Part shown: positions 1 through 6,901 of the stretch, piece after piece
Layout: each line of letters opens with the position of its first letter
How positions within the stretch are numbered: the first letter of the stretch is position 1
From: Candidatus Omnitrophota bacterium
Lineage (GTDB): Bacteria; Omnitrophota; Gorgyraeia; JAFGHF01
Direction: 5' to 3'
DNA: 6,901 nucleotides
Assembly: GCA_024543015.1 (NCBI GenBank)
Contig: JAMXCY010000051.1
Location: 1-6,901, forward strand
Notes under the pieces: generated by a model
What the model saw: only the letters and a program-made list of their open reading frames with translations
What the model was told of the DNA's origin: nothing
Databases searched by the model: none
Made by a program: the position numbers and the translations under genes

Positions 1-3000
1 TCGGTTACAAGATATGGATCGTTTAATATATCTTGCGATAATTGAGTTAAGTCAGAAAGGGTAAGTAAATCAGCTTTATTGCTGTTGGAAGTATCTAAAT
101 CATCTACACGAATCTCCCACTCTCTTCTGTATTTACGGATGAAATAATTTAGAATTGTTTCTTCAGCTCCCTCTTCCGGGTCGTCCTTTCCATGAATTTT
201 ATGTAAATCTTCTATAGGAGTCCAAACCGGTTCATTAAATGCAGTAGAAACTACACTTGTTGGCATAATATATTCCCAGATTAGAACCGGTGGCAAATCC
301 ATAAGCCAACCTTCAACAAATCTTTTTACTCTTTCTTCTGCTTCTTCGCTAAAATATCCTTTCTTTGGTACTCTTTGGGCATTAAGCCAGCTTAAGAGAT
401 ATCGTTTAGCATCATCGTCTATATCTCCTTGTTTTCTTAAAATATCAACAAACTTCTCCCAAAGATTTCTAAAGAACTCTTCTCTTGAATTCTCTGTTCC
501 TAAACTACCGGATAACTCTCTAATTCTTTCTAGAGCCTGATTAAAGTTCTTTTTCGATTGTCTGATGTTTCTAATCCGGCCTACCCCCTGTTTCTTCCCT
601 TCATAATAAGCAAATACTGTTTCTAGGGTATAAGCAAAAGAATAAAAGGTTAAAGCCGCAAAAATTACAGCCAAAATACCTACAGGGATACCAAATGTCA
701 CAATTGGCCAACCGCCAAAGCTCGATACCTGTTTTATAACTACAAGTGACCAACTAAGCATCCAATAATTAGCAAATGCTCCGGCAAGTAAAGCTGTTCC
801 GAAGAAAATCCAGAATGGTAAAGTAGATACTCTTTCTTTAGAATCGCTTAAAGGTTCTGTATAATCTTTCTTAATATCATCATTACTGGCTGAATTCAAC
901 TTATCTAGGATCTTGGTTACTCCAAACATCAGCAAAGTAAAGCCTATGGCAAATCCTAAAGAAGCAAGTAATTCCGAGCCTCCCACGGTAGGAATGGTAA
1001 GTTGCATACCAAAAATAATCCTTGCTATTGCAGGAATCAAATTAATCACTACTGCTGTTGTAAGCAACATAATCGGCATCCAGAGATTGATAATAAATGC
1101 TTTAACTGGAGTATCTTTAAAGGTTCCAAACCAACCAATCCTTGGTTTCAATTCTCTTAAAACATTCTTTTCAGAAATATTTCCTGCATTAAAATCTTGT
1201 GCTACGTTATAGAACTTCTGAATGCCATTGATGGTTTTGAAGATATATCGTAAATCTTCAAATGTAATTTTTTGGTCTTTTGTGGGAGCTTTTAACTTCT
1301 TAAACAAAGCAAGAACACCATCTCTTCTCCCCCGTGCATTGGTGATTAAAGCTTCCTTGTCGACGCCATTAAATAAGTCGTGGATGAATGAGTAAATAAG
1401 ATAGTACCTGACTGCTCCTGCATCTCCACGTAAATACTTTTCTGCTTCATCTTCCATAACTTCAAAGATTATTACAGAAAACAAAGGATACTGCTTTAAG
1501 AATCCCTCGATGATAGCTTTGTCTTGCGCTCCGGAATGTCTAAGCCATCTCGAGAAAGCCCTGAATTCTGAACCTTGTCCTGGCAAATCTCTTAAAGTTT
1601 CAAAATCAAAATTTACTAAATTAACGTAAAAACTCCATCCTCTTAATACGCGTCGAACAAAAGCGCGCTTTTCATCCTGGTTGCCATATAAAGAGTTCTG
1701 CAACTTAAATATCAAATCTAAGAGTACTTTTTCCACTGCTTTAACTTTTACTAAAGCCTTTTCCCCTTCTCTTAAAGTATTATTAGTTCCTGCTGAGTTA
1801 ATTTCGTTTATAGCCGTATCGATAACATTGTTGGCTCTGAACAGCTCCTGGTTAGAAATCAATCCAAGACCTATCCATCCAGTAATCTCTCTTTTTACCA
1901 ACTCTAAATTATCTATTAATTGCTGCTTTAATTCGGCCTCATCTTTGACCTTGCTTCTCTGGATGAGAGAATTAAGATTATTCTTTTTCCTTCTAAGAGC
2001 CCATTTACCAAAGAAAGACAATATTCTAAAAAGAATTACTATTGCACCTATTCCACTGCCCAATATTATTAATAAAGTCTTTTGAGTCAACCTCTCAGGA
2101 TCAGATATTAGCCTCTTTCCCTTAAATTTACCATACTTGTCGTAATAATATTCTAAAACCTGTTCCTTTTGAGGTGCTAAGGGATGTATTTCTCTAACAG
2201 TATGGACATAGTATTTATTATCGTCGCCTCTTGAATCGATTTCTATCTTTTCCCATGTCTTTACCTTCTTTCCTTGATGATAAGCCATTAGTGGAATTTC
2301 AAGTGGGGCCTCGGTATTGTAAGCAGTTTCTTCGATGCCTTTCTTCATAACTGGAATTTCTGCAAAATAATGGCCTACTCGAGGATGCTGCTTCCTCGCA
2401 AGTCTTCCCCAGGAAGTATATTCACTCTCTAACTCAATGCCATTGAGCTTAGAAATAAATGTATTATTTGCTTTAGATTCATCTCGAATGCTAATATCTC
2501 TTAACTTGACGGTATCCCACCAACCTGTATTAATCTTGAAAGTTATAGCCATTAATAGTTGGGCTTGTCCCTTACCATAAAAATTAAAGACTAAATCATA
2601 ACCTTCGGATGTATCAAAGCGTGTTATTAATATTCTTCCCCACGGGTCATTTGGAATGAAGTAAAACTGAACCCGCTTTTCTACATTAGAATTAAACTTT
2701 ATATCGTAGGTAATTTCTTCTGTTTCAGGATTTATAGTTATCTGCCCTTGCTTGCCATATATATTAGTTGCACTCGTAGCAATTGCTGTATTTTCACCCT
2801 CTGAGATTCCAAATTGAGATAGATAATCAGTTAAGCTCATAGCAGGGTACAGTCCTGCTTTTTGTGCTTCTATGAAAGCTTTTTCTAATTTTTTATACAG
2901 TTTCTTGCTACGCAATATTTCTGTTATAGGTTTGTGCGAAGATTGCGCAGAAGCGTATATCTGACCATTCCAAACTATTATTGATTTTTTGGGCTGGCCT

Positions 3001-6000
3001 TTTTTGTCCCAAGCTAAATTGAATTGCCAGGTTCCGTCGGGGTTCTTTTGGGCAATGATTCGGGCTAGATAATCTTCTTTAATTCTGTAAGTGACGAAAT
3101 TACCGTTATTTTCCTGATGGAGGTTGCCGGCATAAAGCCTTAATTCTTCTAACCCCAATTCTTGCTCTAAGTCGTTCAAAACATCCTGGAAACTGTCATC
3201 AAATCCATACGGTTTTAAATGTGGCAATGAAGTTCTTACAGCTTCGAAATCATCTAAAGCGATTTTTAGGCTATTTCCTCTTAATACCGTAAATGTCGAT
3301 AACTTTTCGCCTAATTTATACAGGTTTTGTTCCTTGGTGCCTCTGTACGTAGTTATTTTACTTATTTCATCATTTTCATAATCAATATCATCAATTGAAT
3401 ACTCGCCCTCCGGAAGCCTGGATATTCTTGCCTGCTCATCGCCAAGGGCATCAACTGCTCGGGCAATCTTAAATTCGCCGTCAGGTGTGATCTCTTCAAC
3501 AACCTTCCATCCATTCTCTTCATGGCCTTGAATTTTGTCATTTGTTTCTACCGCGTAGCCTTGCAGACCTAATTTTGTTAAAATATTGCGCTCAGCATCA
3601 AAGTAATAGAGTCGTTTTAGTTTCAGTGGTTCCTCGGTACTATACCCACGTTTATCTCTTACCGCTTTAGGTAATTTAGAGATATCTTCGCCAAGGTCGA
3701 CAACTGCTAGGCCTCTCACTTTAGTAGCGTTGACTGTTTGCGGCCTGGTGAAGAATTGGATTATTTCCTCTCCTGTATATGCATCGACGCCAAAGATTCT
3801 TGGTTCTACTCCTGTGCGTTGCAACACAATGGCTATACCTTTGTCTTCGGGCAAGTTAATATGGGCGATACTCTTTACATGGGCGATGGGTTTATCAGAG
3901 AGCTTATCTGTTCTCTGATCATAGGTATAGATGTCGGAATCAGTATCGGATAAAACTATTTCTACTTCTTTTGCTTTAGGATAGAATCTTACAATTTCTT
4001 CTCCATATTCATTCACAACAAAAGCGCGTAAAACTTTCCCTTCTTTTTCTGTGCCATCCTCTGCGACGCTCCATTCTCTTTCTTGCTTAAGCGGGACTTC
4101 CACCCCGTTTGGTAAAGTAATGGTTCTGCTTTCTTTTATTCGGGAGTATCGTTTAGTCCAGGAAAGGTTATGTATATCCTCAGTAATATTGGCTGAATTG
4201 TTAAGAATCCTGCTTAGCTGGGCAATGTAGTCGGCGGGTTTATCTTGAGTAAGACTATAAGTTCTTGTCTCTGGAACCCTTCCTAAAGCATCTCTGAGAG
4301 GCAGACTTAGCCTACCTTTTTCAATGAAGAAGACCTCATTATGATTGATATCAATGAAGACAGCTCTGGCTTTATCTTGTAAAGCAGTAAAGAGTTCGGT
4401 AAGTTTTTTAACGTTATCCTCAGAGAGATAAGCTAGGTTTCTTAAGCTGTGTATGTATTTCTGCTGCTTGGAAGTTAAAGTCCCTGCTTTTATTCTAGAG
4501 ATAATCCAAGGGGTATCGGTATTGAGGTTAAAGCTTGCTTCGATAAGTTCTTTATCTTTTGCAGTAACTCCTAATCTGTGCGTAACTTGGGCATTTACCT
4601 TGTAAACTATATGGCGAAGGCCAACCGTTTCTTCTGTAATATCGCCAAAGTAATCGGCCTTTAAAATGCGATGGTTGCTCTCATTGATAAGGTCCCTTAA
4701 AGGTTTTATTTGCTCAGCGCTTAAAATATGGTTGTTCTGTTCGATTAAGGCCACAAAATCAGCGAATTGCTCTCTTACTGATTCAGCTTCTGCTTTTTCT
4801 AAACTTTTTAAGTCTAAATGATGGATTAGGCCTTGCTCATCGGCATAACTCAAAGATAGAAGCTGACCTTGCTTATTTACAGTAACGCCGGCCCGGTTGG
4901 CTCCGAATTTATCGTAGATAAAGTACTGGGTAGAGTTACCTAAAGTCCTTTTTAAATCCCAACCCAACAAATTACGTTGATGAGTTCTGACTATTAAACT
5001 ACCCTGGCCTAATTCTGCTGCTCTTTCTTTTATCCTGGCAAGAGTTAAATTCTCTTTTACTACCCGGGCAAGTAATTCATCAACCTGGGTGTTATTTAAA
5101 CCGGCCCGCAACAAGAACTCTCTGTGGATTTCATCTTCTTTGCCGCTTATAGTGAACGATACCAACCAGCTTTTAGCCACTTGAACGTGGTTTCTTACTT
5201 CTTCTCTTAAGATTGTCCTTGATGGGGTTTTGCTTACTCCTGTATAGTAAAAATCGATTATTCTTCTTATCTCAAGCTGGCCATCAGCAGAGAAAGCTTC
5301 AGTTATTCTCTGTTCGGTCTGGCCATAGCCTATATTGTAGATTTCCGATGTCTTTGCATCAGGATTCTTGCGTTGTAACTTATTGAAGATATTTTCTAAC
5401 TCTCCGGCAGTTAAGCCCAAGGCTCCTTCGGGTGACTTTAATTCAGCTGGTACTGTTACTAATTCGGTTCTTTCTACTATTTCAAATCTTGTGTTGCCAT
5501 TTTTATACCGTTCTATGAATCTGGAGATTCTAAATAATTCGTTATCTTTATAGGTTACTGAAAAACGCGATTCGCCTTCATTGTTGTAGTACTCAATGCG
5601 GCCGATGTACTGAGGCTCATCTCCTAAGAAGAGAATCTCACCTGCGGAGTTTTTAAGATAACTTCGCACTTCGTGTATAACATATTTACCGTCTATTGTT
5701 TCTCCTCGGAAGATTATCTGTTCAAAGTCTGAGAGCCAAAGGTTAAGTTTGGGGTTATGACTTTCTGGATTAAATTCTAAAATCTTAAACCCGTCTTTGC
5801 CTTTGATTGCGGAACGAATAGCGGAACCGTTGTCTCTAAAAATTCGGGTGACGAAATCGGCATGGATGAGGTCTTTGGTAATGTCAAAGGCCCGACCGTC
5901 AATCCTGAGCACCTTCTCACCGGTTTGATTATCTCGCACTACCGAGATGCGCGGATCATCAATATCCAGAGGTATACCGTTGACTCTGACATTGCCGTCT

Positions 6001-6901
6001 AAAATAAAGCTTAGTTTGCCTAAGATATCCAGAACATTGAGCGAAATAAAGTTCCCGTCAAGGTCGGTGACCAAGAACCAGGTCCTGGCCCATCCTTTAC
6101 CGGTCGGTTCTGCGTGTTTGCCCTTGGCGCTTGGATCGGCTGGCAGAAGCGGCGTATAGGTCTTGGTACCTTTGTAGGTCAAGGACCACGGCAGGTCGGC
6201 CATCATCGGAACACCACTGACCACTTTAACTCTTTGGTTGCGATAATCAACTACTCCTGCAGGCTGTTTTTCTTGCTCAAGCAGAGGTTCCTTTTTAGCC
6301 GCTTTCTTTTTGGCTTCCTCTATAATTGCTGCAACTGTATCGGCAACAGGCAACGCTTTCTGGGAAGCTAACTTTGCTTCTAAGGCCTGTTTTTCTTTTT
6401 CCAATTGCTCAAGCTCAGCCTGTGCAGCCTCGATTTGTGGGCTTAGCTTTTGTAATTGTGTTTCTAATTCTGTCTTCTTCTCTGGGGTAATCTCTGGCGT
6501 TACAGGCCTGAGCGCCTCGGCATCTGTCCAGAGACCTCTAAAGGCAAAATAACTCGGCCGCAATATTCTCTGGAACGGGCTGTGGCGACCATCACCTTGA
6601 GAGGCCAGGCCAAAATGTTCTTCATAGAATCCGCCACCAGGAAAAGGCCCCGGAGCAATGCTAATCGCATCTTGCCTTAAGGCACTGGCCATTTCTCCAC
6701 CGGGATGATGCGGCTGAACCTTCCACCACTCATCCAACCATTCAAATACTGCTCCACCTAAGGCGTTGCCGGTTTTACCTCCTCCGGCGCTATTGGCCTG
6801 GATGTCTTGCCAGGCAGCAGCCAGGTATTTTGCCTGGGCTTCTTCCGCTGCGAGCTCACTTTTTCCAGGAATATAGCTGGGGCTGCCGAATTCGGTAATT
6901 A
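1..6901 (-). CDS. Giant multidomain membrane protein, internal fragment: GH-A-like barrel end, long extracytoplasmic region, membrane helices, GT48 (1,3-beta-glucan synthase)-like start
   Basis: One minus-strand frame is open through the whole window, giving 2299 complete codons and no stop. Both ends are missing, so no start codon or ribosome site can be chosen. The order is: end of a TIM-barrel glycosidase (residues 1-128), coiled coil (139-210), long beta-rich region (220-1608), membrane helix (1609-1630), cytoplasmic helical domain (1631-1933), four membrane helices (1935-2090), and a GT48-like segment (2095-2299). The hydrophobic segments, the basic flank after the first helix and the even number of later helices agree on one topology: N-terminal head outside, GT48-like part inside. 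Known GT48 enzymes (Fks1, callose synthases) make 1,3-beta-glucan from UDP-glucose at the plasma membrane and have no such external head. I infer a surface polysaccharide synthase or export protein with a built-in glycan-handling domain. I read no cysteine in the fragment. The reading frame is near certain. The function is a moderate-confidence inference, because the catalytic core lies outside the window. Confidence 0.95.
3..617 (-). other. Domain start: GT48 (1,3-beta-glucan synthase / callose synthase)-like cytoplasmic region, truncated by the window edge
   Basis: Residues 2095-2299. Compared from memory with plant callose synthases and yeast Fks1, collinear similarities appear in order. 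A helix with GVGRIRNIRQ (2105-2114) sits where 'GAFRRLGEIRT' occurs. LWEKFVDILRKQGDID (2146-2161) matches 'LWNKII.SFREEDLIS'. EEAEERVKRFVEGWLMDLPP (2185-2204) matches 'SEARRRI.FF.NSLFMDMPR'. TSVVSTAFNEPVW (2214-2226) matches 'FSVLTPYY.EEVL'. TILNYFIRKYRREWE (2248-2262) matches 'SILFYLQKIYPDEW'. Together with the membrane hairpin just before it, this is the expected entrance to the GT48 catalytic domain. That domain in known enzymes polymerises glucose from UDP-glucose into 1,3-beta-glucan on the cytoplasmic face. The catalytic core would lie beyond position 1, so activity cannot be judged. The match is by eye and divergent. Confidence 0.6.
630..815 (-). other. Transmembrane helices 4 and 5 (hairpin before the GT48-like segment)
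   Basis: Helix 4 is about residues 2029-2054 (FWIFFGTALLAGAFANYWML onward). Helix 5 is about 2064-2090 (WPIVTFGIPVGILAVIFAAL onward). A short loop with KQVSSFGG joins them. After helix 5 comes a Tyr/Phe-rich interface and then GKKQGVGRIRNIRQSKK, a basic cytoplasmic patch. In GT48 enzymes the last helix before the catalytic domain is likewise followed by an amphipathic interfacial helix and a Gly/Arg-rich 'GxxRxxxxIR' motif. Confidence 0.8.
906..1097 (-). other. Transmembrane helices 2 and 3 (hairpin)
   Basis: Helix 2 is residues 1935-1958 (FIINLWMPIMLLTTAVVINL onward). Helix 3 is about 1977-1998 (LLASLGFAIGFTLLMFGVTK onward). They are joined by a short non-charged outer loop around LTIPTVGG (1967-1974). 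Helix 3 exits into a polar, Lys/Asp-rich cytoplasmic loop (about 1999-2026). The pair returns the chain to the cytoplasm, consistent with the sidedness set by helix 1. Confidence 0.8.
1101..2009 (-). other. Domain: cytoplasmic helical domain, unrecognised, in the position of the Fks1 N-terminal domain
   Basis: Residues 1631-1933, between the first membrane helix and the four-helix block. Composition is helical and charged, with long amphipathic stretches such as DEAELKQQLIDNLELVKREI (about 1652-1671) and further helices rich in Lys, Glu and Leu. It occupies the place where GT48 synthases carry their cytoplasmic N-terminal domain (FKS1_dom1). I could not find that domain's hallmark 'WGEANNIRFMPE'-like motif, so I do not call it. 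The segment just before the membrane (KPRIGWFGTFKDTP, about 1915-1928) loosely recalls the amphipathic approach to the first helix in callose synthases. A regulatory or membrane-associated role is plausible; no enzyme motif is visible. Confidence 0.5.
2010..2075 (-). other. Transmembrane helix 1 (outside to inside)
   Basis: Residues 1609-1630 run LLIILGSGIGAIVILFRILS and then FF: about 22 residues, nearly all hydrophobic, with one Arg near the cytoplasmic end. The preceding flank is polar (DPERLTQKT). The following flank carries RRKK (1635-1638). By the positive-inside rule the long N-terminal part is therefore outside and the next domain is cytoplasmic. Confidence 0.85.
2076..6242 (-). other. 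Region: long beta-rich extracytoplasmic segment with helical inserts, no recognised family overall
   Basis: Residues 220-1608. It lies between the coiled coil and the first membrane helix and is predicted to be outside the cytoplasm. Most of it alternates short hydrophobic strands with Asn/Gly/Asp turns. Phrases recall degenerate YD (Rhs-like) repeats: YYNNEGES (437-444), YDKFG (662-666) and YDKYGKFKG (1586-1594). Helical inserts of similar look begin with LTAGE (496), LSAEQ (726) and LSEDN (825). Acidic turns such as TDLDGN (278-283) and DTDSD (985-989) could bind calcium, though no full repeat is present. No catalytic motif was recognised. The most domain-like part is the sandwich at about 1386-1475. 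The role is unknown; a structural stalk or a glycan-binding or partner-binding surface is plausible. From residue 234 to 1353 there is no methionine. Confidence 0.6.
2475..2744 (-). other. Domain: putative carbohydrate-binding-module-like beta-sandwich
   Basis: Residues about 1386-1475 in the outer region. The stretch shows regularly spaced strands: QITINP, ITYDIKF, RVQFYFIP, GRILITRF, YDLVFNFYG, QAQLLMAITFKI and WDTVKLRDISI. The pattern 'hydrophobic strand, Tyr-Gly-Lys-Gly turn, strand, Gly-Trp-Trp, strand ending in Asp-Ile-Ser-Ile' resembles the last strands of jelly-roll carbohydrate-binding modules, where aromatic residues line the binding face. W1460, W1461 and Y1434 are candidate ligand contacts. 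This assignment rests on strand pattern and aromatics only; no specific CBM family is claimed. A sugar-binding role would fit the glycosidase and synthase parts of the same chain. Confidence 0.4.
6270..6485 (-). other. Region: charged coiled coil and Lys/Glu-rich linker
   Basis: Residues 139-210. From KKTELETQLQ (141-150) to about residue 182 the sequence is almost all Glu, Lys, Gln, Ala and Leu, with hydrophobic residues at three- and four-residue spacing and no Gly. This predicts one long helix that would form a coiled coil. A shorter Lys/Ala-rich helix (about 190-204) and a Pro-containing linker follow. It separates the glycosidase end from the beta-rich region and is probably a spacer or oligomerisation stalk. 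There is no enzymatic signature. Confidence 0.7.
6516..6899 (-). other. Domain: C-terminal end of a clan GH-A-like (GH2/GH17-type) TIM-barrel glycoside hydrolase
   Basis: Residues 1-128. The fragment opens on ITEFG, which fits the seventh barrel strand of clan GH-A enzymes; E3 would be the catalytic nucleophile. After a helix rich in Ala and Gln (about 17-36) comes GGAVFEWLDEWWK (48-60), a good match to the eighth strand in bacterial GH2-like barrels, where a similar Phe-Glu-Trp...Asp-Glu-Trp-Trp-Lys pattern is common. EEHFGLAS (93-100) and the run from SPF to the RGLW at 121-124 fit the usual closing segment, in which an '(N)EEWFG' motif precedes a final helix. The earlier strands, including the acid/base glutamate, would lie upstream of the window. 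The family and substrate cannot be fixed from this piece. A beta-glucanase or glucanosyltransferase role would suit the GT48-like partner, but that is inference. The domain should lie outside the cytoplasm. Confidence 0.65.

Noticed and set aside
913..1212. Plus-strand ORF of 99 codons
   Set aside because: Antisense shadow of TM helices 2-3. The minus frame is hydrophobic with clear helices and a coherent topology; this product shows no family features.
1681..2085. Plus-strand ORF of 134 codons with a hydrophobic product
   Set aside because: It lies wholly antisense to the open minus frame over TM helix 1 and its helical flank. Its Leu/Phe/Ser-rich product is what the reverse of Lys/Glu/Leu-rich codons gives. 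No recognisable domain or ribosome site.
3730..3953. Two overlapping plus-strand ORFs (62 and 71 codons)
   Set aside because: Two different frames overlapping each other inside one continuous minus-strand coding sequence; short, with no motif.
3740..3990. PQQ-like or WD-like beta-propeller blades around IFGVDAYTGEEII (about residue 1027)
   Set aside because: One or two blade-like phrases only; no regular 40-residue repeat continues, so a propeller is not supported.
5368..6552. Four short plus-strand ORFs (5368-5553, 5947-6159, 6114-6371, 6310-6552)
   Set aside because: All are opposite the minus-strand CDS. The one at 6310-6552 is Ala/Ser/Cys-rich, the expected reverse reading of the coiled-coil codons.
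1..6901. Eukaryotic origin (fungal or plant callose synthase gene)
   Set aside because: The frame is intronless over 6.9 kb, carries an external glycosidase end and Rhs/YD-like phrases absent from eukaryotic GT48 enzymes, and the GT48-like part is strongly diverged. Not fully excluded without the rest of the contig.
1..6901. CRISPR arrays, tRNA or rRNA genes, insertion sequences, terminators
   Set aside because: No direct-repeat array, cloverleaf, inverted-repeat ends or intergenic space seen; the whole window is coding.

Overview
The window carries one feature of substance: a single reading frame on the minus strand that is open from one edge to the other. I read it codon by codon from position 6899 down to position 3 and found 2299 complete codons with no stop. 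Neither its start nor its stop lies in the window. There is no intergenic space, promoter, terminator, RNA gene, repeat array or second gene. The ORFs visible on the plus strand are antisense shadows. Residue n of the fragment occupies positions 6899-3(n-1) down to 6897-3(n-1).

The fragment reads as a giant, multidomain, membrane-spanning protein. It opens with the last part of a clan GH-A-like TIM-barrel glycoside hydrolase (residues 1-128). A charged coiled coil follows (139-210). Next come about 1390 residues of mainly beta-rich, probably extracytoplasmic sequence with helical inserts and scattered YD-like motifs (220-1608), including one carbohydrate-binding-module-like beta-sandwich (about 1386-1475). 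A transmembrane helix (1609-1630) with a basic cytoplasmic flank leads to a helical cytoplasmic domain of about 300 residues (1631-1933). Four more membrane helices follow (1935-2090). The last about 205 residues resemble the start of the cytoplasmic catalytic region of GT48 1,3-beta-glucan synthases (fungal Fks1, plant callose synthase). The catalytic core itself would lie beyond position 1, outside the window.

The working model is inference: a very long polypeptide that couples a GT48-like polysaccharide synthase at the inner face of the membrane to an external head that binds and remodels glycans. I know of no described bacterial system with this order of parts. The two points to settle are whether the GT48 catalytic core follows and what the complete barrel upstream is.

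The organism is probably an uncultivated bacterium. The gene is intronless, prefers TTA for Leu and AGA for Arg, and is of a size that recalls the giant ORFs reported from candidate phyla such as Omnitrophota. That assignment rests on style only and is weak. Three other oddities stand out: I read no cysteine anywhere in 2299 residues; there is no methionine between residues 233 and 1354; and G+C falls from close to 58% on two N-terminal-side lines to about 32-37% on two C-terminal-side lines.
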